Of a stretch of 64,000 bases of DNA, positions 8,151-19,884 are shown piece by piece. The position numbers and the translations under genes were made by a program. Origin of the DNA: Streptomyces achromogenes (lineage in GTDB: Bacteria > Actinomycetota > Actinomycetes > Streptomycetales > Streptomycetaceae); NCBI RefSeq assembly GCF_030816715.1, contig NZ_JAUSYH010000001.1, positions 8,432,001 to 8,496,000 on the forward strand, read 5' to 3'. Below the pieces are notes generated by a model. That model was given only the letters and a program-made list of their open reading frames with translations. It did not search any database and was not told the DNA's origin. Each line of letters opens with the position of its first letter. Positions within the stretch are counted from its first letter, which is position 1.

Positions 8151-9161
8151 TCAGCCGCCGCCCGCCCCGCCGCCCGGGCCGCCCCCTTCCGCGAACGTCG
8201 CGAGGATGCGCTCGGCGGCCAGCGTCGCCGTCAGCCCGCCGTCCCTGACCTGCTGTTCGAGGAGCGGGGCCAGGGTGCGTACCGCCGGGTCGGCGTGCAG
8301 CCGGCCGAGGAGCTCGTCGCGGACCATGGTCCAGGTCCAGTCGACCTGCTGATCACGCCGCTTGGCGGCCAGCCGCCCGGTGGAGTCCAGCACCGTGCGG
8401 TGCTGCTCCAGGCGCTCCCACACGGTGTCCAGTCCCGACGACTCCCGGGCACTGCAGCTCAGCACGGGCGGCGCCCACGCGGCGTCCTTGCCGTGCATCA
8501 GACGCAGCGCGCCCGCCAGCTCGCGGGCGGCGGCGCGGGCGTCCCGCTCGTGGGGGCCGTCCGCCTTGTTGACGGCGATGACGTCGGCCAGCTCCAGGAC
8601 GCCCTTCTTGATGCCCTGCAGCTGGTCGCCGGTGCGGGCGAGGGTGAGCAGCAGGAAGGAGTCGACCATGTTGGCGACCGCGGTCTCGGACTGGCCGACG
8701 CCGACCGTCTCGACGAGGACCACGTCGTAGCCGGCCGCCTCCATCACCACGATCGACTCCCGCGTGGCCTTGGCGACCCCGCCCAGGGTGCCCGCGGTGG
8801 GGGAGGGGCGGATGAACGCCGCCGGATCCACCGCGAGACGTTCCATACGGGTCTTGTCGCCCAGGATCGAGCCGCCGGTCCGGCTGGACGACGGGTCGAC
8901 GGCGAGCACCGCCACCCGGTGGCCCCGCGAGGTCAGCAGCGTGCCGAACGCGTCGATGAACGTCGACTTGCCCACGCCCGGCACGCCGCTGACGCCGATC
9001 CGGCGCGCGCTGCCGCTGTGCGGGAGCAGCTCGGTCAGCAGTTCCTGCGCCAGCGCCCGGTGCTGGGGCCGGGTGGACTCGACGAGGGTGATGGCGCGCG
9101 CGACGATCGCGCGCTTCCCGTCGAGCACACCCTTCACATACGTGTCGAGGTCGATGGCCAT
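8151..9161 (-). CDS. meaB: Methylmalonyl-CoA mutase-associated GTPase MeaB
   Basis: A G3E-type P-loop GTPase, 336 residues, which loads and protects the adenosylcobalamin cofactor of methylmalonyl-CoA mutase. The Walker A motif is GVPGVGKSTF; downstream come VDPSSSRTGGSILGDKTRM, the Walker B-like VETVGVGQSE and the guanine motif NKAD. A glycine-rich tail (GGGPGGGAGGG) ends the protein. It starts 5 bases after the stop of the mutase large subunit, so it is the last gene of a mutA-mutB-meaB operon and probably translationally coupled. It ends head to head with the cupin gene without room for a terminator. Identification is secure from motifs and neighbours. Confidence 0.95.
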   Translation of the reverse strand: MAIDLDTYVKGVLDGKRAIVARAITLVESTRPQHRALAQELLTELLPHSGSARRIGVSGVPGVGKSTFIDAFGTLLTSRGHRVAVLAVDPSSSRTGGSILGDKTRMERLAVDPAAFIRPSPTAGTLGGVAKATRESIVVMEAAGYDVVLVETVGVGQSETAVANMVDSFLLLTLARTGDQLQGIKKGVLELADVIAVNKADGPHERDARAAARELAGALRLMHGKDAAWAPPVLSCSARESSGLDTVWERLEQHRTVLDSTGRLAAKRRDQQVDWTWTMVRDELLGRLHADPAVRTLAPLLEQQVRDGGLTATLAAERILATFAEGGGPGGGAGGG

Positions 9162-9166
9162 GGGCG

Positions 9167-11352
<2,186 letters not shown>

Positions 11353-11353
<1 letters not shown>

Positions 11354-13164
11354 CAGGACACAGCTCCCATGCGGTCAAGGGTGGCGGACAGCACGTCGAC
11401 GGCGTCGCAGCCCGCGAAGACGTAAGCGTCGACCCCGGCGTACTGCCCGGGGCGCCCGGCGAGGAACACGTGTGAGGCGCCGGCGGCTCGCAGCCGGGCC
11501 GTCTCCGTCTCCGCCTGCTCTTCGTACAGGGCGTCACTCGAGCACAGGCAGACCTCCGTGGCGCCGCTGTCCTCGAACGAGCCCTCGGTGACGGGCTCGA
11601 CACCGCCGGCCTGGAACAGGTTCGCGGCGAAGGTCAGCCGGGCGGTGTGCGCGGAGGCCGGACCGAGCGCCGCCAGATAGATCCGCGGCCGGGAGCCGGT
11701 CGCCGCGAGGTGGGCGTCCGAGCGCGCCCGCAGCGCCTCGTACGCCTCGTCGCGGCGCACCCGCGGCAGACCGCCGGAGCGGGGTTCGGGCGCGCTCTCG
11801 CGGACCACCGGCTTCTCCGCGAGGAACGGGAACTCGCTGACCCCGGTGATGGGTTCGCGCCGCTTGGCGATCCGGACGCTGCGCGCCCGCCAGGTGTCGG
11901 CGAGGTCCTGCGCGAGGCGTCCCGAGCGCAGCGCGGCCGCCTGGCCGCCGCCGCGCTCGATCCCCTGGAAGAACTCCCAGCCCGCGTGGGCCAGTTCGTC
12001 CGTCAGCCGTTCCACGTACCAGGAGCCGCCCGCCGGGTCGATGACCCGGGACAGGTGCGACTCCTCGATGAGGATGGTGGAGGTGTTGCGGGCGATGCGC
12101 CGCGCGAACGCGTCGGGCAGGCCGAGCGCGTCGTCGAAGGACAGCACGGTGACGGAGTCCGCTCCGCCCGCCCCCGCGGCCAGCGTGGCGATGGTGGTCC
12201 GCAGCATGTTCACCCACGGGTCGCGGCGCGACATCATCACCGGCGAGGTCACGACGTGCTGGATCTGCGCGCCGGCGCCGGGCGCCCCGGACACCTCGGC
12301 GACCCGGGCCCACAGCCGGCGGGCCGCCCGCAGCTTGGCGATCGTGAGGAACTGGTCGGCGGTCGCCGCGTAGCGGAACTCCAGCTGCCCGCAGGCCTGT
12401 TCCACGCTCAGCCCGGCCTCGGTCAGCTCCCGCAGGTAGCCGACGCCGGTGGCCAGCGAGGCGCCCAGTTCCTGCGCGGCGCTGCCACCGGCCTCGTGGT
12501 ACGGCAGCGCGTCCACGGTGAGCGCCCGCAGCCGCGGATACTCCCGCGCGCACAGCCGTGCGAGTTCGGCGGACGCGGCGAACGCGACCGGCTGTCCGGT
12601 GCGGGCCTCGTGGCCCAGGGGATCGGCGCCGAGATTGCCGCGCGCCGCGTCCTTCGCGACGCCCCGCTCCTCGAACAGCCGCAGCAACTCCCGTGCGGCG
12701 GGCTCGACCTGGTCGCCCGCGTCGAGGACGACCGGCGCCAGGTCGAGCAGCACACCGTCCAGGACCCGGCCGAGGGACGACACCGGGATGCCGCCGTCGC
12801 CGGCCACCAGCCACAGGGAGGTGACGCCGTTCTCCAGGTCCGCGAGCACGGCCCGGTTGTCGTCGGCGGTGTGCCGTTGCCGTACGTCCCAGCCGCCGAC
12901 GGCGTTCCCCTCGGGCCGGCTGCCGCGCACGAAGGGCGCGAAACCGGGGTGACCGTGGTCGGGCGCGGCGTCGCGCGCGGTGTAGAGGGGGCGGGTGCGC
13001 AACCCGTCCTCGAGGGCGGTGGACAGGGCTTCCTCGGCCTGAGCACCCTCGACATCCTTGCCCGACTTGCGCAGCACGCCTGTGATGAGGCGCTGCCACT
13101 GCTCGTGGGTGGCGTCAGGGAACTCGCCGGCCAGCTGGAGCCCGTCGTCAGGCAGGACCGTCAT
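11353..13164 (-). CDS. mutA: Methylmalonyl-CoA mutase, small subunit
   Basis: A 603-residue homologue of the large subunit that forms the heterodimer but lacks the B12 ligand motif: the DxHxxG sequence is absent from its C-terminal part, as expected for MutA. Conserved barrel pieces include VIDPAGGSWYVERLTDELA and HVVTSPVMMSRRDPWVNMLR. The ATG at 13164 has no ribosome binding site. On the minus strand TAGCAT (plus 13171-13176) stands 6 bases upstream of it, so a leaderless message is likely. It is the first gene of the mutA-mutB-meaB operon. Confidence 0.95.
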
Positions 13165-14200
13165 GCTCGGATGCTAGGCCCAAGACACGAAGGAGCAGCA
13201 GTGGGCATCGCTGTGACCTTTCCCTCGCCATGGCTGTGACCTGCCCCGCTCCACCGGGACTCAACGCCACGAACCGGCTCGGACAGGGCCTGACCAGGCG
13301 GAACGGCCGATATCGGCCGACGGCGCGACGACGGTCTGTGGGCCCGACGCCGGGTCGGCTACGGCGACGCGCCACCGGCGCTTCAGCGCGGGCCCAGCGC
13401 CACTCCGGCGGAGGCGTCCGTTCCGGTGCTCGGCGGTACTCGGCCCGGACCCGCAGGGCGGCTTCGCGCGCCCTGGCCGCCACCGTGCGACGCCCCGGTT
13501 CCAAGTTCCGGCCGCTCAACTCCCGCGGAAGACAGGCGATCTGGCGCTCGACCGACCGGGCGCCCCCTCCAGGGACGGCGTCCGAGCCGCGTGGAGGCGG
13601 CACGACCGCGCCCGTCGACGGTCACGACGCGTACCCCTCCGCCCATCGGGACGAGTCGGACGGAGCCGAGCATCGAACTGCACGCACCCGACGACGACGA
13701 CGGCGGCGGCGGCGGACGCCGTGGGCGCGGCAGGTCGCTGCTCGGTGACGCGCTCGCGCCGGTCCAGGAGGACGAACCGGACTTCGCCGCCGGCGCCCCG
13801 GCAACGCGCGCTCGCCGCGGGCTTCACCCCGGTCGGCGCCGAGGTCCTCGTCCGGCCGGACCGGACCCCCGCGCCGCGGACGTGACGCGCCGGTGAAGCT
13901 CCGACGGTGGGTCTGTGTGAATTCGGGTACCCGGGGGCGCAGCGCGTTCCGCCGGTCCGGTGGCCGGAGCGCGGAAGGGTTGCTCAGGGGACTCGATGGC
14001 CGGAGCCGGTCCGGCCACGGCGGGCGGCAGCAGCCAACTTCTGCGTCACTATGCTCATCTGAGTATAATATGCAACAAATGTGCGCTACTGGGCTTATGT
14101 GCCGGTCTGCGGGGAACTTGGTCTCCGCAGCCAGCCGCCGGCATCGACCCGGAGGATCAGCCCTCCACGTGGGCGTCCGGGCATACCCCGAGGAGTGAAC
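13165..14200. other. About 1 kb with no convincing gene
   Basis: All reading frames here look like shadows: arginine-, glycine- and proline-rich, with no motif I recognise. A short stretch at about 13674-13895 has protein-like pieces in two frames (GDALAPVQEDEPDF, then AAGFTPVGAEVLVRPDR after a frame change), which could be a decayed gene remnant; confidence in that is low. There is a perfect 16-base palindrome, CGGCCGATATCGGCCG, at 13304-13319. The last 150 bases are unusually AT-rich and hold a promoter candidate for the next gene. Confidence 0.5.
14064..14069 (+). promoter_or_regulatory. Candidate promoter: consensus TATAAT -10 box
   Basis: TATAAT lies in a locally AT-rich patch (about 14050-14080, GAGTATAATATGCAACAAAT). 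A perfect consensus -10 is uncommon in this kind of genome. No strong -35 box is visible 16-18 bases upstream. It would give a leader of about 120 bases for the ligase gene at 14201. Confidence 0.45.
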
Positions 14201-15382
14201 GTGAGTATGCGTATCGGAGTGGAGGAAGAGTTCCACGTCCTGGAGGTGGAGAGCGGGCTCCTGGTGCCACGCGCCGAGGCCGTCCTCGAGCACCTGCCCA
14301 AACGGACCTTCACGACCGAACTGCATCAGTCGACGGTCGAGTCGAACAGCGGTGTGCACACGTCGCTGGACGACCTCTACGCCGATCTCACCGAGACGAG
14401 ACGTCGGCTCGACAAGGCGGCCGCCTCGTCGGGGCTGGCGGTGATGGCCGCGGGCACCGCGCCCCTCGCGCCCGCCGCCTCCGCACACCCCACCACCGAC
14501 GCCCGCTATCTGCACATGACCGAGGAGTACCGCAGGATCGCCGACGAGCAGCTCATCTGCGGCGCCCAGGTCCACGTGGACGTGCCCGACCGTGACACGG
14601 CCGTACGCGCCATGTGCGTGGTCTCGCCCTGGCTGCCCGTGCTCCTGGCGCTCTCCGCGAGCTCCCCGTTCTGGCAGGGGGCCGACACGGGCTACGCGAG
14701 CTGGCGCACCCTGGTGTGGCAGCGCTGGCCCACCGCGGGTCCCGCCGGATGCTTCGCGAGCGCGGCCGAGTACGACGCCGCGGTGGAGGACTTCGTCCGC
14801 GCCGGGATCATCAGCGACACGGGGATGATCTATTACGACGTACGCCCGTCCTCCCACCTGCGCACGCTCGAACTGCGCGTCTGCGACGCCTGCCCGCGCG
14901 CGGAGACCGTCGTGCTCATCGCCGGACTCTTCCGCGCCCTGGTGACGGTGGCCCGCGAGCGGCTGCGCGCGCACGGCGGGCCGGTCTGCACCGGACGGCA
15001 CGAGTGGCTGCGCGGCGCCACCTGGCGCGCCGCCCGTTCCGGCCTCGAAGGGACGCTCGTGGACCCCGAGACACACCGGGAGGCCCCGGCGCCTCAGGTA
15101 CTGCGCAAGCTGCTCGTCCGGCTCCGGCCCGCACTCGAGGCGCACGGCGACTGGGACACCGTCCGCTCGCTGGCCCGGTCGGCGCTCGCCGAGGGCAGCG
15201 CGGCGCGCCGCATGCGCCGTACGGCACAGAACGAGGACCTGCTGGCCTGTGTCGACATGCTCATAGCCGAGACCCGCGGCGAACGCGCCCGCGGACTGCG
15301 CGACCCGTCCCGGCCGTCCGCCGTGGGCGGCTCGCGCTCCGCCGTCCTGCGCCGAGCACTGCCGGAGGCCATCGGCCGCTGA
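14201..15382 (+). CDS. YbdK-family carboxylate-amine ligase (GCS2 type)
   Basis: A 393-residue ATP-dependent ligase of the glutamate-cysteine ligase type 2 family, which joins a carboxylate such as gamma-glutamyl to an amine. Visible features are the N-terminal MRIGVEEEFHVLE (acidic metal-binding start), TTELHQSTVESNSG, ICGAQVHVDVPD (the conserved histidine strand), SPFWQGADTGYASWR and DVRPSSHLRTLELRVCD. The GTG at 14201 is chosen over the ATG at 14207 because GAGGAG is 5 bases away. It lies upstream of an amidotransferase and a peptidase on the same strand. True substrates of this family are mostly unknown; glutathione-like or amide-bond chemistry is expected. Confidence 0.88.
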   Translation: MSMRIGVEEEFHVLEVESGLLVPRAEAVLEHLPKRTFTTELHQSTVESNSGVHTSLDDLYADLTETRRRLDKAAASSGLAVMAAGTAPLAPAASAHPTTDARYLHMTEEYRRIADEQLICGAQVHVDVPDRDTAVRAMCVVSPWLPVLLALSASSPFWQGADTGYASWRTLVWQRWPTAGPAGCFASAAEYDAAVEDFVRAGIISDTGMIYYDVRPSSHLRTLELRVCDACPRAETVVLIAGLFRALVTVARERLRAHGGPVCTGRHEWLRGATWRAARSGLEGTLVDPETHREAPAPQVLRKLLVRLRPALEAHGDWDTVRSLARSALAEGSAARRMRRTAQNEDLLACVDMLIAETRGERARGLRDPSRPSAVGGSRSAVLRRALPEAIGR

Positions 15383-15465
15383 CGTGCTCGTGAACGCCAT
15401 GGACACCGGGTACTCCGGTCCGGCAGCACCGTCGCCTCGCCTCGCACCGGCCGCGGGCGGCGGCC

Positions 15466-15498
15466 GTGCGGGCGGCTGCGAGGGCAGCCCCGCCGCAC
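15466..15498 (+). other. Hairpin downstream of the ligase gene
   Basis: GTGCGG (15466-15471) pairs with CCGCAC (15493-15498), and inside it GGCTGC pairs with GCAGCC around a GAGG loop. It lies 84 bases after the ligase stop and 79 bases before the small ORF, and may separate the ligase message from the amidotransferase message. No T-run follows. Confidence 0.4.
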
Positions 15499-15576
15499 GC
15501 GGGGCGAGCCCCCGACGGCGTGTGCGTTCCCCACGACCGCCCGTCCGGCAATCGATCCGTTCAGAAAGGTTTCGTC

Positions 15577-15687
15577 ATGTCCAGCAGCACGGCTGAGGTC
15601 GTGATCGGCGAGGGCGGTCCGGTTCCCCGGAACCGGCCCGCGGACGCCGGCGTGCGGAACGGAGGTGGTACGCCATGTGCGGTCTGA
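15577..15687 (+). CDS. Small ORF, 36 residues, overlapping the amidotransferase start
   Basis: This ORF starts MSSSTAEVVIGEGGPVPRNR and ends GGTPCAV. The ATG is preceded by GAAAGG at suitable spacing, and most codons before the overlap end in G or C. Its stop overlaps the start of the amidotransferase gene by 13 bases, so the two would be translationally coupled. It is acidic and Ser/Thr-rich at the start, Gly/Pro/Arg-rich later, with a single cysteine three residues from the end. I know no family for it. It could be a leader peptide for coupling, a peptide substrate of the enzymes around it, or a chance ORF. Confidence 0.4.
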   Translation: MSSSTAEVVIGEGGPVPRNRPADAGVRNGGGTPCAV

Positions 15688-17459
15688 GCGGAGAGATCCG
15701 CTTCGACGGACGGCGACCCGATCCGGCGGCCGTCGGGCGCATGAGCGATCGGCTCGCCGCCCGCGGACCCGACGGCCAGGGCCTCTGGACGCGAGGCGCG
15801 GTGGCGCTGGGACACCGGCGGCTGAAGATCATCGACCTGTCGGACCTCGGGGCCCAGCCGATGACGGACGCCCGCGGCGAGCTCACCGGCGTCTTCAACG
15901 GCTGCGTGTACAACTACCGGGAGCTGCGCGACGAACTGCGCGGCCTCGGCCACCGTTTCACGTCGACGTCCGACACCGAGGTGGTGCTCAAGGCCTACCG
16001 GCAGTGGGGGACCGCCTGCGTCGAGCACTTCCACGGCATGTTCGCCTTCGCCCTCGTCGAGCACCGCACCGGCCGCTTGGTGCTGGCCCGCGACCGGCTC
16101 GGGATCAAGCCCCTCTACCTGTCCCGGACGCCCGGCCGGCTGCGCTTCGCCTCGTCGCTGCCCGCCCTCCTCGCCGCCGGGGACGTGGACACCTCGCTCG
16201 ACCCGACGGCCGTCCACCAGTACCTCAGCTGGCACGCCACGGTGGCGTCGCCCCGCACGGTCCTGAACGGCGTGCGCAAGCTCCCCCCGGCCACCGTGCG
16301 GGTCGTCGAGCCGGACGGCACGCACCGCGACCACCGCTACTGGCAGCCGTCCTACACGCGCCGGCCCGAGTACGCCGGCATGGGCGCGAGCGAATGGCGT
16401 GACGCGGTCCTGGAGGCGCTGCGCACCGCCGTACGACGCCGGATGGTGTCCGACGTCCAGGTCGGCGTGCTGCTCTCCGGCGGCCTCGACTCCAGCCTCA
16501 TCGTCGCCCTGCTGGCCGACGAGGGGCAGCGGGACCTGATGACGTTCAGCGTCGGCTTCGAGTCGGAGGGCGGCGAGGACGGCGACGAGTTCCGGTACTC
16601 GGACCTGGTGTCCCGGGAGTTCGCCACCGACCACCGCCGCCTGATGGTGCCGTCCGACCGGGTGTCGACGGCCCTGGACGGCGCGATCGCGGCCATGAGC
16701 GAGCCCATGGTCAGCCATGACGTGGTCGCCTTCTACCTGTTGTCCGAGCAGGTGTCGAAGGAGGTGAAGGTCGTGCAGAGCGGGCAGGGCGCCGACGAGG
16801 TGTTCGCCGGCTACCACTGGTACCCGCAGCTGGCCGAGGTCGCCCGCGAGGACGAACCCGAGCGGTACGCCGAGACGTACTTCGACCGGCCGCACGCCGA
16901 CCTCGCCCGGATCCTCCAGCCGCACATGCTGCCGCCCGGCGACGTCTCGGGCGACTTCGTCCGCGCGCACATGGCGGTGCCGGGGGCGGAGAGCGCCCTG
17001 GACGCGGCGCTCCGCCTCGACACCCACGTCATGCTCGTCGACGACCCCGTCAAGCGGGTCGACAACATGACGATGGCCTGGGGCCTGGAGGCCCGGGTGC
17101 CGTTCCTCGACCACGAGCTGGTGGAGCTGGCCGCGGCCTGCCCGCCGGAGCTCAAACTCGCCGACGGCGGAAAGGGCGTGCTGAAGGAGGCGGGCCGCAA
17201 GCTCCTGCCGCGCGAGGTCGTCGACCGTCCCAAGGGCTACTTCCCCGTCCCGGCGATCCGCCATATGGCGGGTCCCGTCCTGCAACGCGTGCAGGAGGCG
17301 CTGAAGGCGCCCGAGGCGACCGAGCGCGGCCTGTTCCGGGAGTCGTACGTGGCGGAGCTCCTCGCGGCGCCCGAGGAGTGCCGGACCAGGCGCGGAGCGA
17401 ACGCCCTGTGGCAGGTAGCTTTGCTGGAGATATGGCTGCAGACGCACGGGATCACGTGA
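15675..17459 (+). CDS. Asparagine synthase-like amidotransferase (AsnO / NAGGN type)
   Basis: A 594-residue class II glutamine amidotransferase fused to an ATP-dependent amide synthase. After removal of Met, Cys2 is the N-terminal nucleophile (MCGLSGEIRFDG); the glutaminase part has LAARGPDGQG and FNGCVYNYRELRDEL. The synthase part has the PP-loop LLSGGLDSSLIV near residue 272 and later SGQGADEVFAGYHWYP and VDNMTMAWGLEARVPFLDHELVE. I recall the closest known type as the N-acetylglutaminylglutamine amidotransferase of osmolyte synthesis, but the partner synthetase of that pathway is not in this window. GGAGGT stands 8 bases before the ATG. It overlaps the small ORF before it and the peptidase after it, suggesting an operon. 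Confidence 0.9.
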   Translation: MCGLSGEIRFDGRRPDPAAVGRMSDRLAARGPDGQGLWTRGAVALGHRRLKIIDLSDLGAQPMTDARGELTGVFNGCVYNYRELRDELRGLGHRFTSTSDTEVVLKAYRQWGTACVEHFHGMFAFALVEHRTGRLVLARDRLGIKPLYLSRTPGRLRFASSLPALLAAGDVDTSLDPTAVHQYLSWHATVASPRTVLNGVRKLPPATVRVVEPDGTHRDHRYWQPSYTRRPEYAGMGASEWRDAVLEALRTAVRRRMVSDVQVGVLLSGGLDSSLIVALLADEGQRDLMTFSVGFESEGGEDGDEFRYSDLVSREFATDHRRLMVPSDRVSTALDGAIAAMSEPMVSHDVVAFYLLSEQVSKEVKVVQSGQGADEVFAGYHWYPQLAEVAREDEPERYAETYFDRPHADLARILQPHMLPPGDVSGDFVRAHMAVPGAESALDAALRLDTHVMLVDDPVKRVDNMTMAWGLEARVPFLDHELVELAAACPPELKLADGGKGVLKEAGRKLLPREVVDRPKGYFPVPAIRHMAGPVLQRVQEALKAPEATERGLFRESYVAELLAAPEECRTRRGANALWQVALLEIWLQTHGIT

Positions 17460-19807
17460 CCGACGGCGACCGGAGCGGGCGGGCCGCGCACGGCCCGGCG
17501 CCCGCCCTGCGACGGGTCGACGCCGACCCCGCGACGTTCGGAGCGCCCGCGTGGCACGCGCTTGCCCGGCCCGCGGACGCCCGGTCCGAAGACGCCCGGC
17601 CCGCGGACGGGGACACGCCCGGCGAGGTGTGCGCGGCGGCCCCGGCCCTGGTGCTGCTGCCCGAGGCGGCCGGACCGCGCGAGGCCGTGAGCCGGCTGCA
17701 CGCGCACGGCTGCTGGTACCCCTCCGCGGGCGCGGACGGCGCCGAGGTGGCCTTCATCTGCGACCGCGGCGGGGTGCCCCAGCTCTGGGCCGGGCCCGTG
17801 AACAGCGCCGAGGTGCGGCTGCTGGACTCCTCGCCGGATCCCGTCACCGAGGTGTCCTGGTCACCGGACGGCCGCTGGATCGCGTACACCACCGCGCCGG
17901 GCGGCGGTGAGCACTCCCGGGTGCTGTGCGTGCGCCCCGACGGCAGCGGCCGGCGCGTGCTGGCCGGCGCCGACCCGGGCAGCACCGCCTACCTGGGCTG
18001 CTGGTCGCACGACGGCTCGTGCCTCGCCGTCACGGTCACCGCGCCGCCCGCCCGCACCCCCGGCGAGGCCCAGGGCCTGGTCCCGGTGGACCGCGGCCCG
18101 GCCGACAGCCCTCTCGACGGCGCCCTCCCGCCCGCCGGGTGGGCCGACCGCGGCGGACACGCCACGCTCCTCGGTGCCTCCTCGTACGACGCCGGAACGT
18201 GGCACGGTCCGACGGCCGCCACGGGGACGGCGGCCGGGGCGACGAGCGCCGGGCCGACCGACGGCACCGCTCCGGCGGCGGCCACCGTGCGCCCCGACGG
18301 CGGCCTGTCGGTCTACCTGATCGACCCCGACGGTCTGACGTCGCCCGCCCTGCTGACCACGGAGACCCACGCGGCCACCCTGCGGGCCTGCGACCTCAGC
18401 CGGGACGGCTCGCTCGTGCTGCTGCGCCGGGGACCGCGCGGCCGACGGGAGGCCGTCGTGCGGCGGACGGACGACGCGACGGCCACCTTCGCCCTGCCGG
18501 TCGCGGACGGCGACCCGTGGATCGGCCGGTTCTCACCCGACGCCCGGACGCTGTGGCTGCGCAGCAACGCGGACCGGGAGCACGCGGCACTCCTCGCCGT
18601 CCTCCTCGACGCGGACGGCCGGCCCGAGGGCGCGTCCGACGACCTCCTCGAAGCGCCGCGCCACACGTCCGTCGTCGCGGAACGCGAGGGCTGCGACCTC
18701 GAGCTGCTGGCGATGGCCCACGACGGCCGCACCGCCGCCCTGGCCTGGAACACCCGGGGGGCCAGCGAACTCGAACTGGTGGAGACCTTCCCGGCCTTCT
18801 GGGGCGTCCCCGCACGGCAGGCTCCCGACCGCACGGGCCCGGCACGGCCCGTCCCCCTGCCCCACGAGGTCGTCACCCGCGTCACGGCGGCCGGCGTGGG
18901 ACGCCTGCTGCTCGCGCTGTCGGGCTCGCAACGCCGCCCCGGCGTGTGGTGGGCCCACGAAGGCGTGTCCCTCCTGCGCACCCCCTGGTCCTCGAGGGAC
19001 GAGGACGCCGTCCCGCCGGGCCGCCCGCCCGTGCGCCCCGTCCCGTTGCGGCTGACGGCGCGCGACGGGCTGCCGCTGAGCGGCTGGTACTACCGTGCGC
19101 CGGGCCGTCCCTCGAGCGTGCCCGCGCCCTGCGTGATCCATCTGCACGGCGGCCCCGAGGAACAGGAACGCCCCGTCCTGCACCCGCTCTACCACGAACT
19201 GACCGGACGCGGCCTGGACGTCTTCGCCCCGGACGTGCGCGGGTCCTCCGGCCACGGCCGCTCGTTCGTCGACGCCGACCTCGGGGCGGGCCGCTTCGCC
19301 GCCCTGGACGACGTCGCCGACTGCGCGGCCCACATCGTCACGACGGGGCTCGCCGACCCGACACGGCTGGCCGTCATGGGCCGCTCCTACGGCGGCTACC
19401 TGACGTTCGCCTCCCTGGTGTGGCACCCCGACCTGTTCCGCACCGGAGTGGCCGTCTGCGGCATGTCCGACTTCCTGACCTTCTTCGCCGCGACGGAACC
19501 CTGGCTCGCGGAGTCCGCCGCGCACAAGTACGGTCACCCCGACCGTGACCGGGAGCTGCTGCGGTCCCTGTCGCCGATGACGCGCGTCGACGCGCTGCGC
19601 GTCCCGGTGCTGGCCGTCCACGGCGAACACGACACCAACGTGCCGCCGGAGGAGTCGCGCCAGTTCGTGCGGGCCGCCCGTGAACGGGGTCTCGCCGCCG
19701 AACTGCTGACCCTGCGCGACGAGGGCCACGACTTTCTGCGCGCGGACAACCGGCGGCTGTTCCGCCGTGCCGCCGCCGACTGGATGGAGCGCCACCTCCT
19801 GCTGTGA
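17456..19807 (+). CDS. S9-family serine peptidase (acylaminoacyl/prolyl oligopeptidase type)
   Basis: A cytoplasmic peptidase of 783 residues with an N-terminal beta-propeller (repeats such as EVSWSPDGRWIAY, GCWSHDGSCLAV) and a C-terminal alpha/beta hydrolase domain. The triad is visible: Ser644 in GRSYGGY, Asp726 in VHGEHDTNVP and His758 in DEGHDF. The GTG at 17456 overlaps the amidotransferase stop as GTGA; an ATG at 17432 is an alternative start inside the upstream gene. A Gly/Ala/Thr-rich insertion at about residues 240-285 is probably a flexible propeller loop. The position behind a ligase and an amidotransferase suggests it processes or recycles a small peptide or amide product; this is inference. 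Confidence 0.9.
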   Translation: MTDGDRSGRAAHGPAPALRRVDADPATFGAPAWHALARPADARSEDARPADGDTPGEVCAAAPALVLLPEAAGPREAVSRLHAHGCWYPSAGADGAEVAFICDRGGVPQLWAGPVNSAEVRLLDSSPDPVTEVSWSPDGRWIAYTTAPGGGEHSRVLCVRPDGSGRRVLAGADPGSTAYLGCWSHDGSCLAVTVTAPPARTPGEAQGLVPVDRGPADSPLDGALPPAGWADRGGHATLLGASSYDAGTWHGPTAATGTAAGATSAGPTDGTAPAAATVRPDGGLSVYLIDPDGLTSPALLTTETHAATLRACDLSRDGSLVLLRRGPRGRREAVVRRTDDATATFALPVADGDPWIGRFSPDARTLWLRSNADREHAALLAVLLDADGRPEGASDDLLEAPRHTSVVAEREGCDLELLAMAHDGRTAALAWNTRGASELELVETFPAFWGVPARQAPDRTGPARPVPLPHEVVTRVTAAGVGRLLLALSGSQRRPGVWWAHEGVSLLRTPWSSRDEDAVPPGRPPVRPVPLRLTARDGLPLSGWYYRAPGRPSSVPAPCVIHLHGGPEEQERPVLHPLYHELTGRGLDVFAPDVRGSSGHGRSFVDADLGAGRFAALDDVADCAAHIVTTGLADPTRLAVMGRSYGGYLTFASLVWHPDLFRTGVAVCGMSDFLTFFAATEPWLAESAAHKYGHPDRDRELLRSLSPMTRVDALRVPVLAVHGEHDTNVPPEESRQFVRAARERGLAAELLTLRDEGHDFLRADNRRLFRRAAADWMERHLLL

Positions 19808-19884
19808 ACGTCGCCCGGCGGGTGTGAACGTTCCCCGGATCCGGTGTGCGTAGAGCGGCGGACGCGGGGTAGTCGAAGCGAGTC

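Noticed and set aside
13622..15406. Open frame of about 594 codons antisense to the YbdK gene
   Set aside because: Antisense shadow of a clear enzyme gene; no protein-like features.
15384..15596. Open frame of 70 codons between the YbdK gene and the small ORF
   Set aside because: Arg/Pro-rich composition with a weak codon pattern and a hairpin across it; not supported as a gene.
15577..19807. Lasso-peptide-type cluster (small peptide plus asparagine-synthase-like enzyme)
   Set aside because: No leader-peptide binding protein or cysteine protease partner (B1/B2) is present and the amidotransferase keeps its N-terminal glutaminase cysteine. A lasso cluster is therefore not supported, although the small ORF is still reported as a question.
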